From DATHRK01 sp035465395 (GTDB taxonomy: Bacteria > Gemmatimonadota > Gemmatimonadetes > Longimicrobiales > RSA9): 64,000 nt of DNA. Both the position numbers and the translations under genes were made by a program. The stretch covers positions 15,857 through 79,856 of the forward strand of contig DATHRK010000038.1 in assembly GCA_035465395.1 (NCBI GenBank), read 5' to 3'. This document shows, in pieces, positions 53,689-63,963 of the stretch; positions within the stretch are counted from its first letter, which is position 1; every line of letters begins with the position of its first letter. The notes under the pieces are model-generated. The model worked only from the letters and a program-made list of their open reading frames with translations. It did not search any database and was not told where the DNA came from.

Positions 53689-54212
53689 CGTTGCCTCCTA
53701 TGGCCGGACTGGCCCGGCCCATCGTTCGAGGTGAGCGCGACCGCGTCGGCGAGTTCTGCCAGGGCGATCTCCGCCACCTCCTCGGCGACGGCGTTGCGCT
53801 CGGCTTCTGGCACTTCGTCGATGGCGTACTTGTCCGTGTACTTCTTGTACAGCGCCAGCGCATCGATCTCGACGAGTTGGCCGGGCCTCAGCATGCGGCG
53901 CATCATGCGGGCCTGGCAGCGCAGGAAGCAGCCGTCCAGGACCACCACCCGGTCGGCTTCCCGGACCCAGCGCGCCATCTCCGATTCCGGCACGGCCATT
54001 GCCTCGCCCTGACAGGCGCGTGCGAACGGCTCCTCCAGAGCCACACGATGCGCCGCCTGGCGCGCGATCTCGCCGCGTATGCACGGGCCCTCGCACGAGA
54101 GCACGGGGATCCGCCCCTCGCGGATCTGCTCGGCGGCGTACCGCTGTCCGACGGGACACGTCAGGGTCGTCCCCTCGACCTCCAGGGTGAAACTGCCCGC
54201 CTCGGTTGCCAT
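53685..54212 (-). CDS. DGC-domain putative zinc-binding protein
   Basis: 175-aa protein of the DGC family, named for the Asp-Gly-Cys motif seen here in VVVLDGCFLRC (about 98-108). Other conserved Cys: TLTCPVGQRYA (about 16-26), VLSCEGPCIRGEIARQAA (about 36-53) and RACQGEAM. The Cys set suggests zinc or another thiophilic metal. Function is unproven; genes of this family are often found with the ECF sigma type located next door. ATG at 54212 with GGAGG upstream. Confidence 0.85.
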   Translation of the reverse strand: MATEAGSFTLEVEGTTLTCPVGQRYAAEQIREGRIPVLSCEGPCIRGEIARQAAHRVALEEPFARACQGEAMAVPESEMARWVREADRVVVLDGCFLRCQARMMRRMLRPGQLVEIDALALYKKYTDKYAIDEVPEAERNAVAEEVAEIALAELADAVALTSNDGPGQSGHRRQR

Positions 54213-54331
54213 GCCTCGCCTCCTGGTCGCCTGGGAGTACTGCCTCTCGACCGGAGAGGACGAAGCCGGGCGCGCGATGGATACGACCGGGCGGCGGTGC
54301 TGACCGCTCGGGGGCGGGCGGGATCCGCGGG

Positions 54332-54940
54332 TCAGTCGGGCGTGGGGCGTTTGGGTTGGCAGACGAAGACGCCCCGGTCGTCGCGGCTGAAGTCGCACCC
54401 CTCGGACAGAGCCGCCCGAAGCCGGACGCGGGCGCGGTGCAGGCGGATCTTCACATTGTGGATGGAGAGGCCGAGGCGATCGGCCATTTCCGGCCCCGTG
54501 AACCCCTGCAGATCGTGCAGCAGCAGCACCTCGCGCAGCGGGTCGGGGAGGTCGGACAGGAAGCGCAGCACGCAACCGCTCATTTCACTGTGCTCCAGCA
54601 TGTGGTCGGGCTGGAGCGCCGCCTCGTCGGACAGGACCGCACCGCCCTCGCCCCGGAGGGAGACCAGCGGCAGCGGCGGGACCCGGTGCTCGCGTTGCCG
54701 GAACCCGTCGTAGCAGAGATTCGTGGCGATGCGGTAGAGCCATGCCTCCACTGCGGCAGGGTCCCTCAGTCCCCCGATCCGCTGGTGCACGCGCAGGAAG
54801 GTCTCCTGCGTGAGGTCGTCGGCGCGAGCCGGCTCACCGACCAGCCGGAGGATGTACCGGTAGATCGAGGCGCGGTACCGCTCCGCCACGGCGCTGGAAT
54901 CGATCGCTTCGTGGACGGGTGGATCGGTCGTGGACTTCAC
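54332..54940 (-). CDS. ECF-type RNA polymerase sigma factor with C-terminal Cys pair
   Basis: 202-aa sigma-70 family factor. Region 2: YILRLVGEPARADDLTQETF and LRVHQRIGGLRDPAAVEAWL, then YRIATNLCYDGFRQRE. Region 4: LPDPLREVLLLHDLQGFTGP and MADRLGLSIHNVKIRLHRAR. After region 4 it ends in a short tail with Cys182 and Cys194 (SEGCDFSRDDRGVFVCQP), a tail known from sigma factors linked to DGC genes that may sense metal or thiol stress. GTG at 54940 chosen for its AGGAAGG ribosome-binding site. No anti-sigma gene is visible. Confidence 0.88.
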   Translation of the reverse strand: MKSTTDPPVHEAIDSSAVAERYRASIYRYILRLVGEPARADDLTQETFLRVHQRIGGLRDPAAVEAWLYRIATNLCYDGFRQREHRVPPLPLVSLRGEGGAVLSDEAALQPDHMLEHSEMSGCVLRFLSDLPDPLREVLLLHDLQGFTGPEMADRLGLSIHNVKIRLHRARVRLRAALSEGCDFSRDDRGVFVCQPKRPTPD

Positions 54941-54968
54941 AAGTGCCTTCCTGGGCTCCCTTGCCCAG

Positions 54969-55439
54969 TCACCTTGCGGCGGGCGCGACGGCAGGGTCGG
55001 GCGTGCGCCCCGGAGCGGGCTGGGCAACGGGCTTCAGCCACCACAGCACGGCGGCGATGCCGAGCAGTGGGAGCCCTTCGATCAAGGTCATACCGAGACC
55101 CTTCTGGACAGGCGTCGCGACCAGCATCACCAGTCCGTGCGCCGCGCTCGCCCAAATGGTGAAATCGAGGAACAAGCGGTGCGTCGGAGGATCGTACGAC
55201 GCGCGCCACAGCATGACCGCCCATACCACGTAGACGGCCGACATCATGGCCTCGTAGTGGACGTTGTAGGGCTGGAACCGGAGCAGCGGTGCGAAGGCAC
55301 CCCCGGGGGCGAGGACGGGCGCGTCCGCGAGAATGAGCGTGATCCATGGGATGAACGCCGCGAGGAACCCCACGGACAGCACTCGCAGAACGATGCGCAG
55401 CCACGACGCCTTTGCGGCTGCGCTCATGCGATGGGTCAT
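54969..55439 (-). CDS. four-TM membrane protein (DUF6632-like)
   Basis: 156-aa integral membrane protein with four hydrophobic helices (VLRVLSVGFLAAFIPWITL; YEAMMSAVYVVWAVMLW; FTIWASAAHGLVMLVATPV; IEGLPLLGIAAVLWWL). FQPYNVHYEAMM between helices 1 and 2 is typical of this uncharacterised family. ATG at 55439 with GGGGAGGG upstream. First gene of the minus-strand cargo operon, divergent from the DUF2892 gene. Confidence 0.7.
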   Translation of the reverse strand: MTHRMSAAAKASWLRIVLRVLSVGFLAAFIPWITLILADAPVLAPGGAFAPLLRFQPYNVHYEAMMSAVYVVWAVMLWRASYDPPTHRLFLDFTIWASAAHGLVMLVATPVQKGLGMTLIEGLPLLGIAAVLWWLKPVAQPAPGRTPDPAVAPAAR

Positions 55440-55677
55440 CGGCCGGACCCTCCCCACCCGCAACATCCGATCGCTCACGCCAAGGGGCTGACGCTCGCAA
55501 TCCAAGCTGCCACTTCGCACCTCAGACTGCAATCTTCTCCTCCCTGCGTGTATCCCTCGAGCGCCGCATGACGTCCTTCCGATAACGAGCGACATCGGGG
55601 CGGCAGCGTTCGTCCCGAGCAACCACGTCGGCCCGATCAGGCGTGGACCTACGGCGACAGGAGAAGGAGGTGCTGAG

Positions 55678-55947
55678 ATGATCAGGCGGAACATGGGCCG
55701 GCGCGACCGCGCCCTGCGGTTCAGCGCGGGTGTGGCATTGATCCCGGTCGGGCTGCTCGTGCTGGGTGGTTGGCACGGGGACGTGATCGGACTCGCCGTC
55801 GCCGGCTTTGCGCTGGCGCCGCTGGCGACGGGCGTGACCGGCTTCTGTCCGCTCTACCTCCCGTTCGGGGCGTCCACCCTGCGGGGAGAGCAGACCGCGG
55901 CAGGCCAGCAGGCCGCGGCCGTAGGGAGGGAGGTGCGGGTCAAATGA
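55678..55947 (+). CDS. DUF2892 (YgaP-like transmembrane) protein
   Basis: 89-aa protein. MGRRDRALRFSAGVALI followed by two membrane helices and ATGVTGFCPLYLPFG is the DUF2892 pattern, found in the membrane part of YgaP-type rhodaneses and often in sulfur or metal-stress loci. Strong ribosome-binding site (AAGGAGG). The next gene overlaps its stop (ATGA). Confidence 0.88.
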   Translation: MIRRNMGRRDRALRFSAGVALIPVGLLVLGGWHGDVIGLAVAGFALAPLATGVTGFCPLYLPFGASTLRGEQTAAGQQAAAVGREVRVK

Positions 55948-56141
55948 TGGACAAACGACGGACGGCAGAGGAGGAAGGCCACCGGCCTATCCAGGGCGAC
56001 TTCATGGCGGGCATGATGGAGGAGATGATGCGGTGTTGCACCGAGATCATGAAGCCGCCAACTGCGACCGTGCGAGGCGACGCGCCGAAAGACAGCCAGG
56101 ACGCCGATGAGGATCCTGAACCCCAGTGCGGCTGCCGGTGA
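55944..56141 (+). CDS. small Cys/Met-rich protein
   Basis: 65-aa protein: a Met-rich helix ending in two Cys (DFMAGMMEEMMRCCTEIMK, about 19-37) and a C-terminal CGC (PEPQCGCR). The pattern suggests soft-metal binding, for example Cu(I), Hg or As(III). Translation is coupled to the DUF2892 gene. No family recognised. Confidence 0.65.
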   Translation: MMDKRRTAEEEGHRPIQGDFMAGMMEEMMRCCTEIMKPPTATVRGDAPKDSQDADEDPEPQCGCR

Positions 56142-56435
56142 TGGACGGACGCGAGTCGGGGCAGCGAGCGGGCCTCCATGTTCCACCGAGGGGAGTTGGC
56201 GGACACCGCTGCCCTCGGGTTCGTCCACATCCGTCAGCCGGTCTCCGATCGAGGACACAGACGTTTCTCGCGAAGCCCGCGCCCCGCGCCCGCCGGATCG
56301 CCGATCCCCTCGAGAACCCCATCCCAGCGCCTCTGGTCCAGACCCGTGAGCTGCGATTCGACAAGGTCGCTCGACAGCGATAACGAAAAGCCAGAAGCTC
56401 CGTCCGGCGTCGCAACGCCAAGCGGGGCAATTGAC

Positions 56436-56511
<76 letters not shown>

Positions 56512-56678
56512 CACAAACTCGACCCGCGCGGCCGCCGGCGTTGCCGGAGCGGACCGCGCGGGGCTCGGATGATAACCGGGGGGGCGGCGGGGTTCAACCG
56601 TTTCCCTGCACGGCCGGTGCCGTCCGTGGAGGATTCGTTCGACGTGCGCCTGCCCTCCGCGCCGGGTATCCTCCGCGC

Positions 56679-58547
56679 ATGAGCACCACCGCCCCCCCCG
56701 CCGCGCGCAGCATCCGGATCGAGACGCCCGAGCACGTCGAGATCGGCTACGAGCTGGCGGACCTGGGGTCGCGCTATCTGGCGCTGTTTCTGGACATCCT
56801 CTTCCTCGGACTCGCGCTCTTCGCGCTGCTCCTGGGCGCGGGGATGGTGTTCGGCTCGTTGGATCTCGCAGACTTCGTGGTGTCCTGGGCGCAGGCTCTC
56901 CTGATCCTGGGCGTCGGCTTCGGCATGTGGGCCTACTTCACCCTGTTCGAGGGGTTCGCGGGGGGGCGAACCCCCGGCAAGCGCATCGTCGGCGTGCGGG
57001 TCATCCACGAAGGCGGCTATCCGCTGACCTTCCGGGGCGCCGTCGTGCGCAATCTCATCCGCCTGATCGACCTGCAGCCGTTCTTCACGTGGATGGTGGG
57101 CGGCGCCGCGATGCTGCTCAGCCCGCGCACGCAACGGCTCGGGGACATGGCCGCCGGCACGCTGGTGGTGCGCGACCGCGCGCGCGGCACCCTGCCGGAG
57201 CGCGAGGCGCTGGAGCGAGCCGCGGTCGGCGCGCCGGTACTCACGTTTCGCGAGTTCGAGGTGCTGACGGGCTACGTCCAGCGGCGGCTGCAGCTCGCGC
57301 CCGCGGCCCGCGCGAGGCTCGCGGCGTCCCTCGCCGGCACGCTCGCCGATCATCTCGACGAACGCGCGCCCGTGCCCGACGACAAGCCGCCCGGCGGCTG
57401 GCAGGGCGCCGACGACCTCCGCGCCGATGGCCGCCTCGTCGCGCTGCATGAGGCAGAGAACGCGCGCTGGCACGGGCGCGGGGAGGGACCGTCCTCGCGC
57501 AGCGCCCAGGCGGTGGCGCTGGTGCGCGTGCAGACAGACCGGTGGCAGGCCTACCGCGAGCTCCTGCGCCGCGCCAAGCGCGGGCTCGGAAAGCTGCCCG
57601 AGGAGGAGCTGCCCCGCTTCGCGGCCATGTACCGCGAGGTGGCCGCAGATCTGGCGCGGGCACGCACATACCACGGCTCGATCCAGCTGCAGGAGTCGCT
57701 GGAGCGCATGGTGGGCGCCGGCCACAACCTCCTGTACCGTCCGATCGGCCGCTCCGGCCGGGCGCTGGTGGCGTGGCTGTCGGGCGGTTTCCCCTCGCTG
57801 GTGCGCCGCCGGCTGCCGCTCGTCGCGATCTCGGGGCTGTTGCTGTTCGGCCCCATGATCGCCACCCATTCGCACGTCCAGTCGGACCCCGACGTGGCCC
57901 GGCTGTACCTGCCCGTCGAGATGATCGCCCGAGCCGAGAACGCGGCCGACCGCGCCGCCGCCGGGGAGGGCTACGTCGACGTGCCCGAGGGCATGATGCC
58001 GGTGTTTTCCTCCGCGCTGATCGCCAACAACGTCCAGGTGACCTTCCTGGCCTTCGCCGCCGGCATCCTGGCCGGCCTGGGCACGGCCTTCGTGCTGCTG
58101 TTCAACGGCATGTCGATCGGGGCGATGCTCGGGCTCTACGCGCACCACGACGCGAGCGCCCTGATCTGGGCGTTCATCGCCCCGCACGGAGGCCTCGAGC
58201 TGACCGCCATCACCATCGCCGGGGCGGCGGGCCTGTGGCTGGGGTCGGCGGTCTGGGTGCCGGGCCGGCTCACCCGGGGAGAGGCCCTCAGGCGCCGCGG
58301 CCGCGAAGCGGTGGGCCTGCTCGCCGGCACGACGCTCCTGCTCGTGCTCGCGGGGCTGGTCGAGGGATTCGTCTCGCCCTCGCTGCTGCCGGCGTCGCTG
58401 AAGTTCGCGTTCGGCGGTGTCGCGCTGCTGGCGCTGCTCACCTACCTCGGCGTGGGCGGGCGGACGGCCGAGGACGCGCGGGCCGCGTCGCACGTGAGCG
58501 ACCGCGAGATGGCGCCCGCGGACCTCACAGCAAACCCCGGCGCTTGA
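56679..58547 (+). CDS. RDD domain-SpoIIM-like fusion membrane protein
   Basis: 622-aa membrane protein made of two families usually encoded separately. Residues about 15-165 are an RDD domain (LADLGSRYLALFLDILFLGL, EGFAGGRTPGKRIVGVRV, TQRLGDMAAGTLVVRD). A soluble linker follows, then a stage II sporulation protein M-like/DUF95 domain (about 290-600) with GMMPVFSSALIANNVQVTFL and FNGMSIGAMLGLYAHHD. In other genomes these two genes sit beside MoxR-DUF58 operons, as here. A role in membrane or envelope stress is inferred. Its end overlaps the convergent DUF58 gene by 23 bp. Confidence 0.88.
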   Translation: MSTTAPPAARSIRIETPEHVEIGYELADLGSRYLALFLDILFLGLALFALLLGAGMVFGSLDLADFVVSWAQALLILGVGFGMWAYFTLFEGFAGGRTPGKRIVGVRVIHEGGYPLTFRGAVVRNLIRLIDLQPFFTWMVGGAAMLLSPRTQRLGDMAAGTLVVRDRARGTLPEREALERAAVGAPVLTFREFEVLTGYVQRRLQLAPAARARLAASLAGTLADHLDERAPVPDDKPPGGWQGADDLRADGRLVALHEAENARWHGRGEGPSSRSAQAVALVRVQTDRWQAYRELLRRAKRGLGKLPEEELPRFAAMYREVAADLARARTYHGSIQLQESLERMVGAGHNLLYRPIGRSGRALVAWLSGGFPSLVRRRLPLVAISGLLLFGPMIATHSHVQSDPDVARLYLPVEMIARAENAADRAAAGEGYVDVPEGMMPVFSSALIANNVQVTFLAFAAGILAGLGTAFVLLFNGMSIGAMLGLYAHHDASALIWAFIAPHGGLELTAITIAGAAGLWLGSAVWVPGRLTRGEALRRRGREAVGLLAGTTLLLVLAGLVEGFVSPSLLPASLKFAFGGVALLALLTYLGVGGRTAEDARAASHVSDREMAPADLTANPGA

Positions 58548-59943
58548 CCTCGAGGTAGCGGGACAGGGTCTCGGGGATGGCGTCGCCCGGCTCGGCGTCC
58601 ACGACCAGCACCCCCGCGCGGCGCATGCCCTCCAGCGCGACCGCGCGGGCGCGCAGCATCTCCTCGGCCGCGGCGCGCCGGTACGCGTCCTCGTCGGTCG
58701 ATACCGGCGCCGAGGCGGTGGCCTCCAGCCCCGGGTTGCGCAGCGCGACGATCAGCGGCAGGTGCGATGCGGTGGAACGCGCGAGCTGGGCCAGCAGTGC
58801 CGCCGACGCGCGCGCGTCGATGACGTCGGTGAACGCGACCACCAGGGAACGCCGCCTGAGGTGCCGCGCGAGGTAGGCGAACGCGAAGGGGTAGTTGGGC
58901 TCGACGAAGCGGGGCTGCACCTCCGCGAGCCTCTCCGCGATGCGCGACAGCCGGGGTGTCGAAGGCGGCAGGAAGGAGCGCACCTGTTCGTCGAACACCA
59001 TCACGCCAACGCGGTCGTTGTGCGCCCGCGCGGCCTCGGTCAGGAGCAGCGCGGCGGAGAGCGCGTGATCGATCCGCTCGCGGTCGTCGATACGCTCCGT
59101 CATCAGCCGACCGGCGTCGATCAGCAGCATCACGTTCTGGCTCCGCTCGGTGCGGTAGCGGCGGGCGATCACCTGATCCCGTCGGGCGGTCGCCTTCCAA
59201 TCGATCGAGCGCGGATCGTCGCCTTCCTGGTACTCGCGCAGGCTGTCGAAGGCGCTCCCCTCGCCCCACCGCCGCTGCCGGCGGAGGCCTTCCCTGGCGA
59301 GCCGGCTGCGCAGGCCGGAGAGCCTCTGGCGGCGCAGCTCGTCCACCCCCGGCTGGACCTTGACGGTGCCCGACGCGGGCACCCGGAACTGCCTCCACGC
59401 GAGACCCCACGGCCCGAGCACCCGCACGTGGATGTCGCCGAGAGCGTGCTCGCCGCGCTCCGCGGCGCACACGCGATAGCCGACGTCGCCATAGGACCGC
59501 GCCGGGATCGAGAGGCGCACCGCGTCCTCGGGCGTCTCGATATCGCGCCGCGCGGGCTCGTCGCGCCGATCCTGCCCCGTCTCCGCTCCGGCCAGCACCA
59601 GCATCGGTGGATGGGCGGATTGGCCTGCCTTCCGCCAGCCGCCCACCCGCTCGAGCCCCGACGGCAGGTCGTCGGTCACCACCACGTCGACCGCGCGCCG
59701 CGCCAGATTGCGCAACTCGAGACGCACATCCGCCTCCGCCTTCAGCGACACCCGCCGCGGCGCCTCCCGCACCGCGCTCGGGGCGGCGGCACGGAGCCAG
59801 TCCACAAGGGCCGCCAGCAGGAGCACTCCGTCGGCGAGGAGCGCGGCCGTGGAGGACCACAGGAACAGCAGCGAGGCGGCGGCCAGTAGCGCGAGCAGCC
59901 GGCGCCCGGGCAGGGGGACGCGCGAGGGGTGGGCGTCTGCCAT
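58525..59943 (-). CDS. DUF58 domain-containing protein
   Basis: 472-aa protein. Two N-terminal hydrophobic helices (about 14-50), a beta-rich segment and a DUF58/vWA-like domain with GEGSAFDSLREYQEGDDPR and SIDWKATARRDQVIARRY (about 226-265), then LLIDAGRLM with a partial MIDAS (DxG instead of DxSxS). DUF58 proteins are partners of MoxR ATPases and are thought to act as metal-dependent chaperone targets. Last gene of a five-gene operon. Confidence 0.92.
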   Translation of the reverse strand: MADAHPSRVPLPGRRLLALLAAASLLFLWSSTAALLADGVLLLAALVDWLRAAAPSAVREAPRRVSLKAEADVRLELRNLARRAVDVVVTDDLPSGLERVGGWRKAGQSAHPPMLVLAGAETGQDRRDEPARRDIETPEDAVRLSIPARSYGDVGYRVCAAERGEHALGDIHVRVLGPWGLAWRQFRVPASGTVKVQPGVDELRRQRLSGLRSRLAREGLRRQRRWGEGSAFDSLREYQEGDDPRSIDWKATARRDQVIARRYRTERSQNVMLLIDAGRLMTERIDDRERIDHALSAALLLTEAARAHNDRVGVMVFDEQVRSFLPPSTPRLSRIAERLAEVQPRFVEPNYPFAFAYLARHLRRRSLVVAFTDVIDARASAALLAQLARSTASHLPLIVALRNPGLEATASAPVSTDEDAYRRAAAEEMLRARAVALEGMRRAGVLVVDAEPGDAIPETLSRYLEVKRRGLL

Positions 59944-59961
59944 GGTGCGCCGACTCGCCGA

Positions 59962-60914
<953 letters not shown>

Positions 60915-60918
<4 letters not shown>

Positions 60919-62090
60919 GAATCTCTCTCCGGGTCGATGACGTCGTCGATGGCCGCGGCGATCGCGAGGGGCGGAGCGTCGCCAGCGAGCGCCGCGGCCA
61001 GCCGGCGTGCGGGCGCGCCGCGGTCGGGATGTGCCTCCAGACGCGCCAGGAGCGCACCCGCGTCCCCGTCCCGGCCAGCCTGCGGCTCGTGAAGCCGGCG
61101 CGCCAGCCCGGCCACCAGCAGGTCGCGCGCCGTGCGCCGCGCGTTGGCACCAGCGTAGACGCGGGCGAGCGCGTCGACGTGCTCCAGAGGCGACCGTCGT
61201 CGGGGCGCTCGGGGCGAGTGCGGACGCCCGAGGCGCCTTCCGACCAGCAGCAGCAGCGCGAGCGCTACGGCCCCGAGTTGGAGCAGCGCCCGCCCCGGAG
61301 CCGCCGAGCGCGCGTAGCCGAGCAAGGCCCGCACGGGGCCGCCGCCGCCCGAGAAGCCGTGGTGGTACTCGTCGAACCATATCGTGTCGCCGGGCTCGAC
61401 CAGGGCGGCGGCGGCGCGCACCAGGATCTGGACCGCGCCGGGCGCTTCCTCGGCGGTGCGGTTGGACACGAGCGTCTGATCGGCGAGCGCGAGGACCGTG
61501 CCGTCCCCGAAGCGGTAGACGAGCGCGACGGGGGCGCCTTCGGCGGTTTCCAGGAGTGGGTCGTACCGGAAGTCATCGGCGAGCGCGCGGAACGCGGACG
61601 CGGTCGGCGCGACCGAATCGACCCCTTCGGTCCACCGGTGTCGCCGGAGGCGGACCGGGAAGCGCGACTGCTCGACGATGCCTCCGGGCAGGACCGGGAC
61701 GTGGTGGCCCAGCTCCAAGGCGGGCGCCAGACGCTCGAAGAGACTCGCCGCGCCGGGCACGACGATCAGCGTGCCCCCGGTTCGGACCCAGGCGATCAGC
61801 GCGCTCCGTTCGGACGGCGACAGGCCGACGGTGCCGGTCGCGAGGATCACGAGCGTACCGCGCAGCGGATCGGCCTGGACGAACGGCGTGTACCGGCGCG
61901 CGACGGGCAGGCCCAGCTCTTCCATGGTGCCGTACAGGCCCGCCGTGCCGGCCCGCGTGGTCAGCAGCGTACTGGCGCGCGGATCGCGGCTTTCCCCCCG
62001 CCGCGGTAGGACGAGGAGGGTCGCCGCCGAGAAGACCACCACGAGGCCGATCAGCCAGGCGAGCTGGCGCCGTGCACCGGTGTCAGACAC
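60915..62090 (-). CDS. DUF4350 domain-containing membrane protein
   Basis: 391-aa protein: one N-terminal helix (LAWLIGLVVVFSAATLLVLP), a periplasmic DUF4350 domain (STLLTTRAGTAGLYGTMEEL, TGGTLIVVPG, DTIWFDEYHHGFSG) and a second helix (ALLQLGAVALALLLLVG) near 270-290, then a cytosolic tail. Standard member of MoxR-DUF58 operons; function unknown. Confidence 0.88.
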
Positions 62091-62132
62091 GACGACCCTC
62101 GGCCGGTGGGGATCGGTGGGGGGAGAGCATCG

Positions 62133-62762
62133 TCACGGTGAGGCGGCAGGCACCGCGGCCCGAGCCAGCGGGAACAGCCCCTGCACGTCCCCTCCGGACG
62201 GGCCGAACGCGATCGGCTCGAACCCGGCGAGGAACTCACCGTAGGGTCGGACGATGTCCAGGCCTCGGATCTCGCGGCGGTAGTCGCCGGGCGTCTTGGA
62301 GACGTGGTAGCGAATGATTCCGGCGTCGGCGAACCGCCGGACCACCGAATGGTACAGCGCGAGGGCCGCCTCGCGGGTCCGCCCTGCAGCGGCCAGCTCG
62401 CGCGCGCGTGCCTCCCACGCCTCCGCCGAACGGTGGATGGCGGCCTCGGCCGGCGCCGGCGGAGTCTGCCCGCGCGCCAGCCTCGACGCTGCGCCGACTC
62501 TTCGGCGTACCAGAGCGCGCACGGCGAGAGCGAGTGCCGCGAACAGGACGGCGATCGCGAGCGCGCTGACGAGCGTACCACCCGGGAGCGCCGGCAGGTC
62601 GATCGAGCGCTCGGCCAGCCATTCGAGGATCCGGCGATACAGGCCGCCGAGGAAGGATTCTCCCGCATCGGTCCGCTGAAACTCGGGCCCTGCCAGGACC
62701 TCGCGGAGGACGGTCGCTACCTCGTCGGCGGTCGGGATGGGACGGGCCTGCTGCGTCGTCAC
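62133..62762 (-). CDS. DUF4129 domain-containing membrane protein
   Basis: 209-aa protein with one central helix (LVSALAIAVLFAALALAVRAL, about 65-85) and a C-terminal DUF4129 domain (AAAGRTREAALALYHSVVRR, then ETPGDYRREIRG-like TPGDYRREIRG). Part of the MoxR operon. A GTG or ATG start near 62762 gives an intact N-terminus (TADEVATVLREVLA). Confidence 0.85.
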   Translation of the reverse strand: MTTQQARPIPTADEVATVLREVLAGPEFQRTDAGESFLGGLYRRILEWLAERSIDLPALPGGTLVSALAIAVLFAALALAVRALVRRRVGAASRLARGQTPPAPAEAAIHRSAEAWEARARELAAAGRTREAALALYHSVVRRFADAGIIRYHVSKTPGDYRREIRGLDIVRPYGEFLAGFEPIAFGPSGGDVQGLFPLARAAVPAASP

Positions 62763-62780
62763 GGCCGGGCCGGGGACGGG

Positions 62781-63728
62781 CTACCGGATGCCACGCTCGA
62801 GCTGGTCGACCGCGCGTTCCAGGTCGAACGCCTCGGTCGCGACCCGACGGTCGTAGTACAGCAGGACGAGGCAGGCCACGAGGAACGGGGTGGTGAGGAT
62901 CGAGCTGGCGAAGTTGGCCACGCTCTGAAGCGCCAGGACGGTCGCCGGCATGTTCGCGTTGGCCGTCGGGTCCAGCATCGCGGCCGGCCCGATGAACATG
63001 ATGGAAATACCGATCGACGGCAGCAACACGATGAGCCACGCCACCAGGAGCACCGCGACGATCTTCAGCCGGCCCCCCCGCGACAGCTCGAACGACCTCC
63101 GCACGGAGGCGAACGGGCCGAGGCGATCGAGGACGACCAACGGCATCACGCCGAAGAACATGCCGCAGAACACCGCGAACGCCACGCCGCCGACGATGCC
63201 CAGGAGCAGGAAGCCCAGCAAGGTCAGAAGGAACCCGCCCGTCTCTCCCGTCATCCCCGCCAACGCGACGATGGGCAGAGAGAAGAGAGTGCCCGCGACC
63301 ACGACGCCCACGAGCCCCATGGACACCAGGAGGAACACCAGGAGCCCGGCGACGAACAGGGCGGGGAACGTGCGCGCGCCACGCATGTACGCCGCGCCTA
63401 TGCTCACGCTCTGGCCTTCGGCGACCCGCGCGACGGCCCAGGTCAGCGCGCCGTAGACGAGTGCCATCGGGATGAGCGACAGCATGCCGAGCAGCCCCAG
63501 CATCAGGCCCACGGCATCGCCATCACCGCTCCAGGCGCCGGCCTCGAACAGCACCAACCAGGAGGTGACCAGCGAGATGGGAGCCACGCCCACCGCGGTC
63601 ACCAGAAGCAGGGCCACGAACCGAGAGCGGTAGAGCTGGAACGCCGCGTCGAGGACCTCGCCCACCGAGCGGGGGTGCAGGGGCATCGCGGCTGGCGCCG
63701 GACGGTCGTCGATCGGAAGGCTCCTCAT
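62781..63728 (-). CDS. polytopic membrane protein (YciC/GDPD-anchor-like), first gene of the MoxR operon
   Basis: 315-aa protein with about six hydrophobic segments. HPRSVGEVLDAAFQLYRSRF near the N-terminus and PLVVLDRLGPFASVRRSFEL near 205-224 are typical of the membrane-domain family (glycerophosphodiester phosphodiesterase membrane domain-like/YciC) that precedes MoxR-DUF58 genes. The ATG at 63728 was chosen; ATG at 63686 is possible. Downstream of a good sigma-70 promoter. Confidence 0.8.
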   Translation of the reverse strand: MRSLPIDDRPAPAAMPLHPRSVGEVLDAAFQLYRSRFVALLLVTAVGVAPISLVTSWLVLFEAGAWSGDGDAVGLMLGLLGMLSLIPMALVYGALTWAVARVAEGQSVSIGAAYMRGARTFPALFVAGLLVFLLVSMGLVGVVVAGTLFSLPIVALAGMTGETGGFLLTLLGFLLLGIVGGVAFAVFCGMFFGVMPLVVLDRLGPFASVRRSFELSRGGRLKIVAVLLVAWLIVLLPSIGISIMFIGPAAMLDPTANANMPATVLALQSVANFASSILTTPFLVACLVLLYYDRRVATEAFDLERAVDQLERGIR

Positions 63729-63771
63729 CGCGGCACGGCCCGGTGGGCCGGGAATCACGCGTGGTCGGCGC

Positions 63772-63801
63772 AGTCTACCGCTACGCGAGGTGCCCGGTCA
63801 A
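63772..63801 (-). promoter_or_regulatory. sigma-70 promoter of the MoxR operon
   Basis: Minus strand TTGACC (63796-63801), 18-nt spacer, TAGACT (63772-63777); start expected near 63765, about 37 nt before the first ATG. Confidence 0.6.
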
Positions 63802-63814
63802 TGCGGATGCACGA

Positions 63815-63845
63815 CGGCTTCCCAATGCGATGCATCGGGAAGCCG
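63815..63845 (-). terminator. hairpin downstream of 16S rRNA
   Basis: Perfect 9-bp stem CGGCTTCCC / GGGAAGCCG with an inner ATGC/GCAT, 119 nt after the 16S 3' end and just before the next promoter. No T-run, so it may be an RNase III processing stem or a terminator. Confidence 0.45.
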
Positions 63846-63963
63846 CTCGTAAGGAAACGAAAGGTGTTGGAGGGGGGAGAGGGACGACATTCGAGGGGTT
63901 TCGGTGGTGACGCGGCGGGTCTTTAGGGACCGCGCCTGGTCAGGGACCTACTCCCCGTGCTCG

